Positions 1 through 6,827 of a stretch of DNA of 19,265 bases are shown here, in pieces. The stretch is taken from positions 1 through 19,265 of the forward strand of contig JAUZPW010000003.1 in NCBI GenBank assembly GCA_030705725.1. The letters run 5' to 3'. Made by a program: the position numbers and the translations under genes. The notes beneath the pieces are model-generated. The model was not told where the DNA came from. It searched no databases and worked only from the letters and a program-made list of their open reading frames with translations. This DNA is from Bacillota bacterium. Its GTDB lineage: Bacteria > Bacillota > Clostridia > Oscillospirales > Butyricicoccaceae. Position 1 is the first letter of the stretch, and each line of letters begins with the position of its first letter.

Positions 1-527
1 CCCGATGGTTTTATTCCGTCCACAACCCACGGGCCGACAGGCGCGAATCCGTCGAAGGATTTTGAGCGCGTCCACTGACCGTCAAGGTCCTGAATGTCGC
101 GCGCAGTAACGTCGTTTAGGCAAGTATAGCCCAGAATATAATCGAAGGCGTTATCTTTTTTTATCATATGAGCTTTCTTTTTGACGACAAACGCAAGCTC
201 TCCTTCGTAATCCACGCGTTTCGACGCTTCGGGGTAAACAATATCGTCTTCCGGATTATTAAGGCTTGTCGCCGGTTTTATAAAAATAATGGGGTGATCC
301 GGCACCGAAGATTTCATTTCAAGCGCGTGATCTTTATAATTTTTACCGACGGCTACGATCTTTGTTGGCTCGCAAGGCGCCAAAAGCTTCACCTCGGACA
401 GGCGATACGTTTCCCCGCTGAAAACAAGGTCTTTGTAAGGAGCTTTTTTTAGTACTTTAACCTCGTCTTTGTCAGTCAGTACCGCCCAGAATGTTTTTCG
501 CGCTTTTTGAGCTCGGATATACAGCAT
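1..527 (-). CDS. Fumarylacetoacetate hydrolase (FAH) family protein, 3' part outside the window
   Basis: The reading frame starts at ATG 527 and stays open to the left edge, giving 175 residues with no stop. A GGGTGA ribosome binding site lies a few bases upstream, and the gene begins 9 bp after the engB stop, so it is probably cotranscribed with lon and engB. Family marks are visible: GKNYKDH at residues 61-67 with E70, the metal-binding pair E108 and E110 in DYEGEL, D139 in CLNDVTARD, and K156 in the KSFDGFAP stretch. The FAH family contains hydrolases, isomerases and decarboxylases acting on C-C bonds of 2-keto or enol acids with a divalent metal, such as acylpyruvases and 2-hydroxyhepta-2,4-diene-1,7-dioate isomerases. 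The exact substrate cannot be told from these motifs. The family call is secure; the reaction is not. Confidence 0.88.
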   Translation of the reverse strand, partial: MLYIRAQKARKTFWAVLTDKDEVKVLKKAPYKDLVFSGETYRLSEVKLLAPCEPTKIVAVGKNYKDHALEMKSSVPDHPIIFIKPATSLNNPEDDIVYPEASKRVDYEGELAFVVKKKAHMIKKDNAFDYILGYTCLNDVTARDIQDLDGQWTRSKSFDGFAPVGPWVVDGIKPS

Positions 528-536
528 AGCTTCACC

Positions 537-1112
537 CTACCTTACGTTTATTTCGGACATAAGCTCGTCCCGGCCTTCTCCCGTAACCGCTGAAAAGGCC
601 AAAACCTTTTCAGCAAGACTGAGCTTTAATGTTGAACGAATTAAGTTTATAGCTTCAGCACGCGCGTTCTGCCTGACCTTATCAGCCTTATTCGCGACGG
701 TTAAAAAACTCACGCCGGTTCCGTGAAACCAGTCGGCCATTATAACGTCATCCGCGGTGGGTTTATGGCGCATATCAACGATAAGAATACCGAGCGATAT
801 GTCGCCGTGGGCGAAATATTGCTCCATTAAAGCGCCCCACCGCTCCTTTTCGATTTTCGATACCTTTGCGAAACCATAGCCGGGAAGATCGACGACGTAA
901 GCTTTTCTGTCTATCAGAAAGAAATTTATGTGCGCCGTTTTACCCGGGGCATTTCCCGTTCTCGCGAAATTTTTTCTGTTAAGAAGCTTATTTATTACGG
1001 ACGACTTTCCGACGTTTGATCGTCCGGCAAAAACTATCTGCGGGAGACGGTCAGACGGAAAATCGCTTTCGGACGCCGCGGATCTTATGAATTCGGCGTT
1101 TCCTAAATTCAA
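537..1112 (-). CDS. engB: Ribosome biogenesis GTP-binding protein EngB (YsxC/YihA)
   Basis: This 191-residue TRAFAC GTPase has all G motifs of the EngB family: G1 GRSNVGKSS at 30-38, the G2 region around PGKTAHINFF at 57-66, G3 DLPGYG at 75-80, G4 NKAD at 141-144 and a G5 region FSAVTGEG at 173-180. EngB acts in late assembly of the 50S ribosomal subunit and is essential in many bacteria. The start codon is TTG. It is chosen because an AGGTGAG ribosome binding site ends 3 bases before it, and because the protein then begins like other EngB proteins. The lon stop codon overlaps that ribosome binding site, so translation of engB is probably coupled to lon. lon followed by engB/ysxC is a common Firmicutes arrangement. 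Confidence 0.96.
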   Translation of the reverse strand: MNLGNAEFIRSAASESDFPSDRLPQIVFAGRSNVGKSSVINKLLNRKNFARTGNAPGKTAHINFFLIDRKAYVVDLPGYGFAKVSKIEKERWGALMEQYFAHGDISLGILIVDMRHKPTADDVIMADWFHGTGVSFLTVANKADKVRQNARAEAINLIRSTLKLSLAEKVLAFSAVTGEGRDELMSEINVR

Positions 1113-1120
1113 AATCTCAC

Positions 1121-3568
1121 CTACTGCCTGATTGATTTGATATCGGGCTGGATGTGCTCCTTTGATACGGGGATTACCTGCCCGGCATTCTGGTTTTTTG
1201 CCTCTTCTTCCTTCTGTCCAGCCTGAAGCTGGGGGCTTCCCACGAGGATTTCCGGAAGAACCTGATCCATGTGTGATACCGGAACGAACCGCAGCGCGGC
1301 GCGGACGGTCGGATCTATTTCGTCAAGGTCCGGGAGATTTTCTTCGGGGATTATAACGGTTTTTATACCGGCGCGAAACGCCGCCATTGTTTTTTCCCTA
1401 AGTCCCCCGATCGGCAGCACCCTGCCGCGAAGCGTGATTTCACCGGTCATAGCTACGCTTTTATTTGTGGGCACGCCGGTCAGCGCCGAAATCATCGCCG
1501 ACGCCGTCGCTATTCCGGCGGACGGGCCGTCTTTCGGTATCGCGCCCTCGGGGAAATGAATGTGTATATCGCGGCTTTTATAGAATTCGTGGTCTATTCC
1601 AAGCGCTTTCGCGCGGCTTCTTATATATGAAAGCGCGGCTTTTCCGGATTCCTTCATGACGTCGCCCAGATTCCCCGTAAGCTCGAGGCGCCCCGTGCCC
1701 TCAAGAACGTTTGCTTCGACCTCGAGAAGCTCGCCGCCGGTGCTGGTCCATGCAAGCCCGTTAATAACCCCGACCTCGTTTAGCTCTATAAGCTTATTGG
1801 GCTTATATTTCGGGATTCCGAGATACGAGTCGAGGTCGGAAGCCGTGATCCGGGATTTTTTTATTTCTCCGGACGCTAAAAGCTTCGCTACCTTTCTGCA
1901 GATACGCGCTATTTCATTTTCGAGCTTTCTTACTCCGGCTTCTCTTGTATATTCCGAAATAATACGGCGTACAGCTTCATCATCTATTTTTATCTGGGTT
2001 TTATTAAGACCGTGTTTCTTAAACTGTTTCGGGATCAGATGCCTTTTTGCGATCTGGAGCTTCTCCTCGTCTATATAGCCTGAAAGCTCGATGACCTCCA
2101 TGCGGTCGAGAAGCGGCCTTGAGATCGTTTCGGTCGTATTCGCGGTCGTTAAAAACAAGACCGACGATAGATCGAACGGAAGCTCGACAAAGTGATCGCG
2201 AAACGCGTTGTTTTGTTCTGTATCAAGGACTTCAAGCAGCGCAGACGAAGGGTCGCCGCGAAAATCGTTTCCCAGCTTGTCGATTTCATCGAGCACGATA
2301 AGACAGTTTCGGCTGCCCGCCTGGCTGACTGCCGTTATAATCCTGCCGGGCATAGCCCCGATATAGGTCTTCCTGTGGCCTCTTATATCGGCTTCATCTC
2401 TGACACCGCCGAGCGAGAGCCGGGCATATTTGCGGCCCATAGCCTGCGCTATGGATTTCGCAATGGACGTTTTTCCTATTCCCGGAGGGCCGACGAGGCA
2501 TAAGATCTGCCCGGTCATGCCGTTAGTTAATTTTTTAACCGCAAGGAACTCCAAAATGCGCTCCTTGACCTTTGTGAGACCGTAATGGTCGCGGTCAAGA
2601 ATTCTTGCCGCTTCCTTTAAGTCTGTGCGTTCCTTTGTTTCCTTGTTCCAGGGCAGATCCAGGCAAATATCGAGATAAGTCCGGATAATTCCGCTTTCGG
2701 GAGAGGTGTATTGAAGCCTAGAGAGTCGGTATGCCTCGTTTTCGAGCTTTTTTGACATTTCTTCCGGCAGATGCAGCGCTTCAATCCGGGCTAAATATTC
2801 CTCGACCTCAGCTCCGACGTCGTCGTGGTCGCCGAGCTCCTCCTGTATGACTTTCATCTGCTCCCGCAGATAGTAATCCTTTTGGTTCTTGTCTATCTGC
2901 ACGGTGACCTTGTTCTGGATATTGCTTTCAACCTTCAATATACCGGTTTCACGGCCTAGAAGGTTCATAATTAGATTAATCCTGCCGACTGGGTTGAGCT
3001 CGTCTAAAACCGCCTGTTTGTCCGCGTGGCGAATAGCTATGTTCTGCGCGATATAATCCGCAAGAAAAGCTATATTATCGGCGGACGCCACCTGCAATAA
3101 CGTGTCGTCGGTCATTTTCGGAGCATAACCGGCATATTCCTCAAACAGTTTCTGCGTGTGCCTTATCAGCGCCTCTTTTTTTGTGGAGCTGATTTTGACC
3201 TTCGGTTCAGGGTCCATCACGGCGTCGACCAGATAAAAAGGCTCTTCCTGCTCGATGCTTTCTATGTGCGCGCGTTCAATCCCTTCGACAAGCACGCGGA
3301 TGCTGTCGCCGGGAAGCCTCAAGAGCTGGCGCACTCTCGATATTGTGCCGGTTTTGCAGAGATCCTCCCTCTGAGGAGAATCGGTTTTTATATCCTTCTG
3401 CGCAACCAAAAAAATCAGCTGGTTTTCGTGCATCGCCCATTCCAGCGCTTTTATCGATTTCTCCCGGCCTACGTCAAAATTGAGAAGCATGTTGGGAAAA
3501 ATCGTAAGGCCTCTCAAGGGAAGCAGCGGCATGCGCGAAGAGATCGCATCTATATTAATTTCGGACAT
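1121..3568 (-). CDS. lon: ATP-dependent Lon protease (LonA type)
   Basis: This 815-residue protein has the standard LonA layout: an N-terminal substrate-binding domain (about 14-210), a helical linker, a AAA+ module and a C-terminal serine-lysine protease domain. Walker A GPPGIGKTS is at 360-368 and Walker B LIVLDEID at 423-430. The catalytic serine is S683 in PKDGPSAGI and the catalytic lysine is K726 in GGLREK, with the usual 43-residue spacing. It degrades misfolded and some regulatory proteins in the cytosol. The start is ATG, 8 bp after an AGGAAAGGA ribosome binding site. The last 35-40 residues, after the protease fold, form a Gln/Lys/Glu-rich tail, making the protein somewhat longer than the typical 775-785. 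No CIRCE or CtsR operator is seen upstream. It heads the lon-engB-FAH group. Confidence 0.98.
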   Translation of the reverse strand: MSEINIDAISSRMPLLPLRGLTIFPNMLLNFDVGREKSIKALEWAMHENQLIFLVAQKDIKTDSPQREDLCKTGTISRVRQLLRLPGDSIRVLVEGIERAHIESIEQEEPFYLVDAVMDPEPKVKISSTKKEALIRHTQKLFEEYAGYAPKMTDDTLLQVASADNIAFLADYIAQNIAIRHADKQAVLDELNPVGRINLIMNLLGRETGILKVESNIQNKVTVQIDKNQKDYYLREQMKVIQEELGDHDDVGAEVEEYLARIEALHLPEEMSKKLENEAYRLSRLQYTSPESGIIRTYLDICLDLPWNKETKERTDLKEAARILDRDHYGLTKVKERILEFLAVKKLTNGMTGQILCLVGPPGIGKTSIAKSIAQAMGRKYARLSLGGVRDEADIRGHRKTYIGAMPGRIITAVSQAGSRNCLIVLDEIDKLGNDFRGDPSSALLEVLDTEQNNAFRDHFVELPFDLSSVLFLTTANTTETISRPLLDRMEVIELSGYIDEEKLQIAKRHLIPKQFKKHGLNKTQIKIDDEAVRRIISEYTREAGVRKLENEIARICRKVAKLLASGEIKKSRITASDLDSYLGIPKYKPNKLIELNEVGVINGLAWTSTGGELLEVEANVLEGTGRLELTGNLGDVMKESGKAALSYIRSRAKALGIDHEFYKSRDIHIHFPEGAIPKDGPSAGIATASAMISALTGVPTNKSVAMTGEITLRGRVLPIGGLREKTMAAFRAGIKTVIIPEENLPDLDEIDPTVRAALRFVPVSHMDQVLPEILVGSPQLQAGQKEEEAKNQNAGQVIPVSKEHIQPDIKSIRQ

Positions 3569-3649
3569 ATCAAAAATCCTTTCCTGTTTTGCGGTTATTC
3601 TGCCAGGAATGTAATAACGCCGTAAACTGATCTGGCCGTGTAATAATTA

Positions 3650-3678
3650 ATTATAGTATATAGGCGGGAAGTTTGCAA
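3650..3678 (-). promoter_or_regulatory. Sigma-A-type promoter of lon
   Basis: On the minus strand, a -35 TTGCAA (3673-3678) and a -10 TATAAT (3650-3655) are separated by exactly 17 bp. The hexamers match the consensus at 4 of 6 and 6 of 6. This predicts a 5' untranslated region of about 75 bases before the lon ATG at 3568. Confidence 0.75.
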
Positions 3679-3725
3679 TATACGTTTCTGTTACGCGGGA
3701 AGGCCGCATAATACTGATCAGGGCG

Positions 3726-3753
3726 TTTACTTTTAACTTATTTTTGATATAAT
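3726..3753 (+). promoter_or_regulatory. Promoter of the WG-repeat lipoprotein gene (extended -10)
   Basis: A perfect -10 TATAAT (3748-3753) is preceded by TG one base upstream, making an extended -10. A weaker -35 TTTACT (3726-3731) lies 16 bp upstream. A GAGGT ribosome binding site (3770-3774) and ATG 3780 follow. This promoter is divergent from the lon promoter, with the two -35 boxes about 50 bp apart. Confidence 0.7.
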
Positions 3754-3779
3754 GGATAAAAAAGTAAACGAGGTCATAA

Positions 3780-5156
3780 ATGAAAAAAACAAAAATATAT
3801 GCAGCTGTTTTTCTCGTTATTTTAATTTTATTGTCTGCCTGCACCGGGCAGGCAATAAATAAAAAACCGTTTATAACGGCTCAGCCGTCTCAGACAGCTG
3901 CCGAAAAACCTGAAGCCGTGTCTGAGACCCTATACGGCTGTTTGAAGACGCCGTATGAGAATTTCAGAATAACACCAGACATCTCAAAAGCGGATTACCC
4001 CGTAAAGTTTGAAAAGGACGGGAAATTCGGTTTTAAGGATAAAAACGGGAACATTATTTCCGACGCGGTTTTTTTCGGAGTGAATGATTTTTGGAACGGC
4101 GTTGCTTCTGTTCGGGTAGACAAAAACGGCGGCCAAGAATGGAGAAAAATCGGAGCCGACGGAAAACTTTTTGATTACGACGAAGTAAACGGCTTTTTTT
4201 TCGGTCTTTCGCAGGTTGAGAAAAACGGAAAATACGGTTTTATAAATACGGCGGGAGAGCTTGTGGTTCCGCTTATATATGACGAGCTTTTCTGCTCGTA
4301 TACGGACAACGGGCGTTCCACCTATGCGCTTAAAGACGGAGCTTACGTTTACCTTAACCTTACGGACGGATATGAGGAATCTTTTGAAAAGTATGATCCC
4401 GTTAAAAAAGCGGAATATATAAAAACTGTGGACTTGACGGATTATAACGTCGCTGCTGCGAACGGGATGCTTATTGTAAACGGCATATCGCAGCCTAACG
4501 CAATCGACTTTCCGATCATCATCCTTCGGGGGCTTGATTTTGACCTTTATACACAGGACAAAAAGCTAGGCACTTTTTCCGCCGATATTGTGCCCGGAGT
4601 ATATGAGGGCGAACTCTTTCTTTCGTTTCCGGGATATAAAAAAACGTCCGACACCGACACGGAGGAATATTACGCTGTTTTAAGCCAATACGACAGGATT
4701 CCCTGCAAGGTTAAAGCAATAAAGGAAACTCAAAAAATTAACGATACAGCAAAGCGCTTCCTTAAGGATAACCAGATCGAAAACGCACCGTTTGAAATTG
4801 ATAAAGCTTTTGAGGGCGATTTTTTCGGGAGCGGGATAACTGGTGCCGTTTTCGAAGTAAACGACAGCTACAGAAAAGAATCGAACCCCAGGCCAATCAA
4901 TGAGAATTGGACCAAGCAAAAGTTCAAAGACGGAAAAACGGCGTTTTTCAACGCGATAATTATTATCGACGATATAAATAAGCTGCAGGAATACCGGGTA
5001 ATTAAATCAAATATCTGGGCCAATACCGAAATAGAGAATATGAAAACGGAGGGTATCGGGTTCATTGCGAATCTGGATGAAGACTGCGAGCCCGAGATAC
5101 TTATTTCAAACGGATATTACGAATACCGCGATTACGCGGTCTGCGAGCTAAAGTAG
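3780..5156 (+). CDS. WG-repeat (KWG-type) lipoprotein, function unknown
   Basis: This 458-residue protein begins with a lipoprotein signal: K2, K3 and K5, a hydrophobic stretch at 6-19, and a lipobox LSAC at 18-21 with C21 as the lipidated cysteine. It is therefore probably anchored on the outer face of the membrane. Two WG-like repeats follow. Their cores are GKFGF (81-85), with KDKNGNII after it, and GKYGF (150-154), with INTAGELVVPLIYDE after it. The long C-terminal part (about 200-458) matches no family I can name. It ends with an Asp-rich FIANLDEDCEPEILIS stretch resembling calcium-binding beta-propeller edges. The start follows GAGGT by 5 bases. It is one of only two genes on the plus strand, and it separates clpX from lon. 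The protein ends abruptly 20 bp before a hairpin element, so slight C-terminal shortening is possible. WG-repeat proteins are common in Clostridia, mostly uncharacterised. Confidence 0.85.
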   Translation: MKKTKIYAAVFLVILILLSACTGQAINKKPFITAQPSQTAAEKPEAVSETLYGCLKTPYENFRITPDISKADYPVKFEKDGKFGFKDKNGNIISDAVFFGVNDFWNGVASVRVDKNGGQEWRKIGADGKLFDYDEVNGFFFGLSQVEKNGKYGFINTAGELVVPLIYDELFCSYTDNGRSTYALKDGAYVYLNLTDGYEESFEKYDPVKKAEYIKTVDLTDYNVAAANGMLIVNGISQPNAIDFPIIILRGLDFDLYTQDKKLGTFSADIVPGVYEGELFLSFPGYKKTSDTDTEEYYAVLSQYDRIPCKVKAIKETQKINDTAKRFLKDNQIENAPFEIDKAFEGDFFGSGITGAVFEVNDSYRKESNPRPINENWTKQKFKDGKTAFFNAIIIIDDINKLQEYRVIKSNIWANTEIENMKTEGIGFIANLDEDCEPEILISNGYYEYRDYAVCELK

Positions 5157-5191
5157 TTATCATAAGCGTATAAATAATGTCCACTGAACAG

Positions 5192-5211
5192 ATGCGATTT
5201 TCGAATCGCAT
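5192..5211. repeat. Hairpin 1 of the array (8 bp, TTCG loop)
   Basis: ATGCGATT (5192-5199) pairs perfectly with AATCGCAT (5204-5211) around a TTCG tetraloop. A G-T wobble at 5191/5212 can extend it by one pair. Confidence 0.8.
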
Positions 5212-5216
5212 TTGCA

Positions 5217-5241
5217 AAAAGTCCGCGAAATGCGGACTTTT
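5217..5241 (+). terminator. Hairpin 2 of the array; probable intrinsic terminator
   Basis: AAAAGTCCGC (5217-5226) pairs perfectly with GCGGACTTTT (5232-5241) around a GAAAT loop. The GC-rich core with A and T runs on either side is the form of a bidirectional rho-independent terminator. It is the first such structure downstream of the lipoprotein gene. The T run is short (4), so efficiency may be modest. Confidence 0.55.
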
Positions 5242-5269
5242 AGTAGCAAAACAAATCTGTTTTGCTACT
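5242..5269. repeat. Hairpin 3 of the array (12 bp)
   Basis: AGTAGCAAAACA (5242-5253) pairs perfectly with TGTTTTGCTACT (5258-5269) around an AATC loop. It begins at the base right after hairpin 2. Confidence 0.8.
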
Positions 5270-5293
5270 TCAGATGCATTGATTGACTGTCTG

Positions 5294-5325
5294 TTTGTAT
5301 TTGAAACCTAAGTTTCAAATACAAA
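5294..5325. repeat. Hairpin 4 of the array (14 bp)
   Basis: TTTGTATTTGAAAC (5294-5307) pairs perfectly with GTTTCAAATACAAA (5312-5325) around a CTAA loop. The 24 bases between hairpins 3 and 4 (5270-5293) are the only sizeable unpaired spacer in the array. Confidence 0.8.
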
Positions 5326-5326
5326 G

Positions 5327-5364
5327 TGCAAGGTTTTTTCGTTAAAAGCCGAAAAAACCTTGCA
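5327..5364. repeat. Hairpin 5 of the array (15 bp)
   Basis: TGCAAGGTTTTTTCG (5327-5341) pairs perfectly with CGAAAAAACCTTGCA (5350-5364) around an 8-base loop. It is one base from hairpin 4 and directly abuts hairpin 6. Confidence 0.8.
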
Positions 5365-5424
5365 GCTGAACAAATTAAAACGCACTTAAACAATCGCGGC
5401 TATAAGGTTTTTGATTTGTTCAGC
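5365..5424. repeat. Hairpin 6 of the array (16 bp, 28-base loop)
   Basis: GCTGAACAAATTAAAA (5365-5380) pairs with TTTTGATTTGTTCAGC (5409-5424), with one T-G wobble at 5376/5413, around a 28-base loop. Its right arm shares bases 5417-5424 with the right terminal inverted repeat. It therefore cannot form together with the full outer stem. Confidence 0.75.
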
Positions 5425-5436
5425 AGACATTAAATA

Positions 5437-5469
5437 ACGGCGGGAGTGCTTTTTTGCAACTCCCGCCGT
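5437..5469 (-). terminator. Intrinsic terminator of the tig-clpP-clpX operon
   Basis: A perfect 11-bp GC-rich stem pairs ACGGCGGGAGT (5437-5447) with ACTCCCGCCGT (5459-5469). It lies 13 bp downstream of the clpX stop. On the minus strand the stem is followed by the T-rich TTATTTA. Part of that tail is the right TAAATA flank of the hairpin element. Confidence 0.8.
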
Positions 5470-5482
5470 AAGTTTTACTGCT

Positions 5483-6790
5483 CTAAGAAACGCTGCCTGT
5501 TTCCCTTTTGGGACGTGTCAGGCTTTTCGCAGGAACGACCGGTTTTATGATCCTTTTTTCCGGGTTTCTCTCGATCTTAATCGGATATTCCTTGCTTAAA
5601 ACCGAATCCTTTGTAATCGTAAGACGAGTTACATGCGGATCGGAGGGCGTTTCAAACATAACGGTAGTCATAACTTCTTCAAGTACGGAGCGAAGACCGC
5701 GCGCGCCCGTATTCATCGCAATGGTTTTATCGGCTATCGCTTCAAGTGCTTCCGGCTCGAAAACAAGCTCGACTCCGTCAAGCGAAAACAGCTTCTCATA
5801 CTGGCGGACAAGCGCGTTTTTAGGCTCGGTGAGGATTTTTACGAGCGCCTGCTTATCAAGCGACTGCAAGGCGACAACGACGGGAAGCCTTCCCACAAGC
5901 TCCGGAATAAGCCCGAATTTGAGTATATCGTGCGGTTCGATATGGCTAAGCACCTCGCCGATATTTTTGTCTTTTTTGCTTTCAACCTGGGCGCCGAAGC
6001 CCAAGCCGTTCTTCCCTATTCGTTTTTCGATTATTTTATCGATGCCGTCAAAAGCTCCGCCGCAGATAAAAAGAATATTAAGCGTGTTTATCTGGATAAA
6101 TTCCTGATGCGGGTGTTTTCTCCCGCCCTGGGGTGGAACATTTGCGACAGTGCCCTCGAGAAGTTTAAGCAGCGCCTGCTGCACGCCCTCGCCGCTGACA
6201 TCCCTGGTTATGGACGGATTTTCGCTTTTTCTGGCTATTTTATCGATTTCGTCGATATAGATTATACCGCGTTCGGCACGCTCAATATCGTAATCGGCGG
6301 CCTGGATCAGACGCAGCAAAATATTTTCCACGTCCTCGCCGACATACCCCGCTTCGGTGAGCGTGGTGGCGTCGGCAACCGCGAACGGGACCTTGAGCGT
6401 CTTGGCAAGCGTCTGTGCAAGCAGAGTTTTGCCGGAGCCCGTGGGGCCGAGCATCAGGATATTGCTTTTTTGAAGCTCCACGTCGTCACCGCCGTAGAAA
6501 ATGCGTTTATAGTGGTTGTATACCGCGACTGAGAGCGCTATTTTTGCGTTTTCCTGCCCGATAACGTATTCATCTAAAACTTCCTTGAGCTCTTTCGGCT
6601 TCGGCAGCACGTCTCCAAAGGTATTAGGCAGTCTCTTTTGGTCGGAAACGCCCTGCTCGTCGTCGATTATATCTATGCAAAGCCTTACGCATTCGTCGCA
6701 TATATAGGCGCCGGGCCCGGCTATCAGACGTCTGACGTCGTTTTGAGTTTTCCCGCAGAAAGAACAGCGGACCGGCTTCTTTTCAGCCAT
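5483..6790 (-). CDS. clpX: ClpX, ATP-dependent unfoldase subunit of ClpXP
   Basis: This 435-residue protein has the N-terminal zinc-binding domain of ClpX, with C9, C12, C31 and C34. The AAA+ unfoldase module follows: Walker A GPTGSGKT at 115-122, pore loop GYVG at 148-151, and Walker B IIYIDE at 176-181. LGF at 263-265 is the ClpP-docking loop (IGF in E. coli). The C-terminal small AAA+ domain ends in a short basic tail. It recognises, unfolds and threads substrates into ClpP in the cytosol. The start ATG follows a GAGGTG ribosome binding site. It lies 37 bp after clpP and is the last gene of the tig-clpP-clpX operon, followed by a strong terminator. Length and motifs are normal for the family. 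Confidence 0.98.
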   Translation of the reverse strand: MAEKKPVRCSFCGKTQNDVRRLIAGPGAYICDECVRLCIDIIDDEQGVSDQKRLPNTFGDVLPKPKELKEVLDEYVIGQENAKIALSVAVYNHYKRIFYGGDDVELQKSNILMLGPTGSGKTLLAQTLAKTLKVPFAVADATTLTEAGYVGEDVENILLRLIQAADYDIERAERGIIYIDEIDKIARKSENPSITRDVSGEGVQQALLKLLEGTVANVPPQGGRKHPHQEFIQINTLNILFICGGAFDGIDKIIEKRIGKNGLGFGAQVESKKDKNIGEVLSHIEPHDILKFGLIPELVGRLPVVVALQSLDKQALVKILTEPKNALVRQYEKLFSLDGVELVFEPEALEAIADKTIAMNTGARGLRSVLEEVMTTVMFETPSDPHVTRLTITKDSVLSKEYPIKIERNPEKRIIKPVVPAKSLTRPKRETGSVS

Positions 6791-6827
6791 TGTGACACCT
6801 CATCAAAACTGCACTTAAGCAGGTAAA

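Larger units (their letters stand above)
5177..5430. mobile_element. 254-bp hairpin-array element with terminal inverted repeats (MITE-like, or structured RNA)
   Basis: This accounts for most of the 326-bp stretch without genes between the lipoprotein gene and clpX. The ends, 5177-5190 and 5417-5430, are inverted repeats matching at 12 of 14 positions. TAAATA flanks both sides (5171-5176 and 5431-5436), which resembles a 6-bp target-site duplication. Inside are six consecutive hairpins with stems of 8, 10, 12, 14, 15 and 16 bp, mostly with 4- or 5-base loops. Several abut directly. About 150 of 254 bases are in these stems, far beyond chance. No open reading frame of note is present, so if mobile it would need a transposase from elsewhere. 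Wobble pairs do not agree on one strand: two favour the plus-strand RNA (5191/5212 and 5376/5413), while the two mismatches of the terminal repeats become G-U pairs on the minus strand. I do not recognise the family. Confidence 0.6.

Noticed and set aside
168..452. Plus-strand open frame opposite the left-edge gene
   Set aside because: The minus strand reads as a clear FAH-family protein with all metal-binding residues; the plus frame is a shadow.
3622..3731. Inverted GTAAAC...GTTTAC with nearby GATCAG copies between lon and the lipoprotein gene
   Set aside because: The matches are only 6 bp, far apart and not aligned with each other, so they are within chance in an AT-rich spacer.
3569..3779. 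CIRCE or CtsR heat-shock operator before lon
   Set aside because: I looked for the TTAGCACTC inverted repeat and the GGTCAAA heptads here and before tig, and found neither.
3647..3844. Minus-strand 65-codon frame between lon and the lipoprotein gene
   Set aside because: It covers both promoters and the lipoprotein signal peptide, and its own sequence has no recognisable features.
5177..5430. CRISPR array or retron RNA in the hairpin region
   Set aside because: Arms of the six hairpins differ in sequence, so there is no repeat-spacer pattern, and no cas or reverse transcriptase gene is nearby.
5633..6532. Plus-strand open frame of 299 codons inside clpX
   Set aside because: It lies entirely antisense to clpX, resembles no protein, and has no ribosome binding site; clpX explains the region fully.
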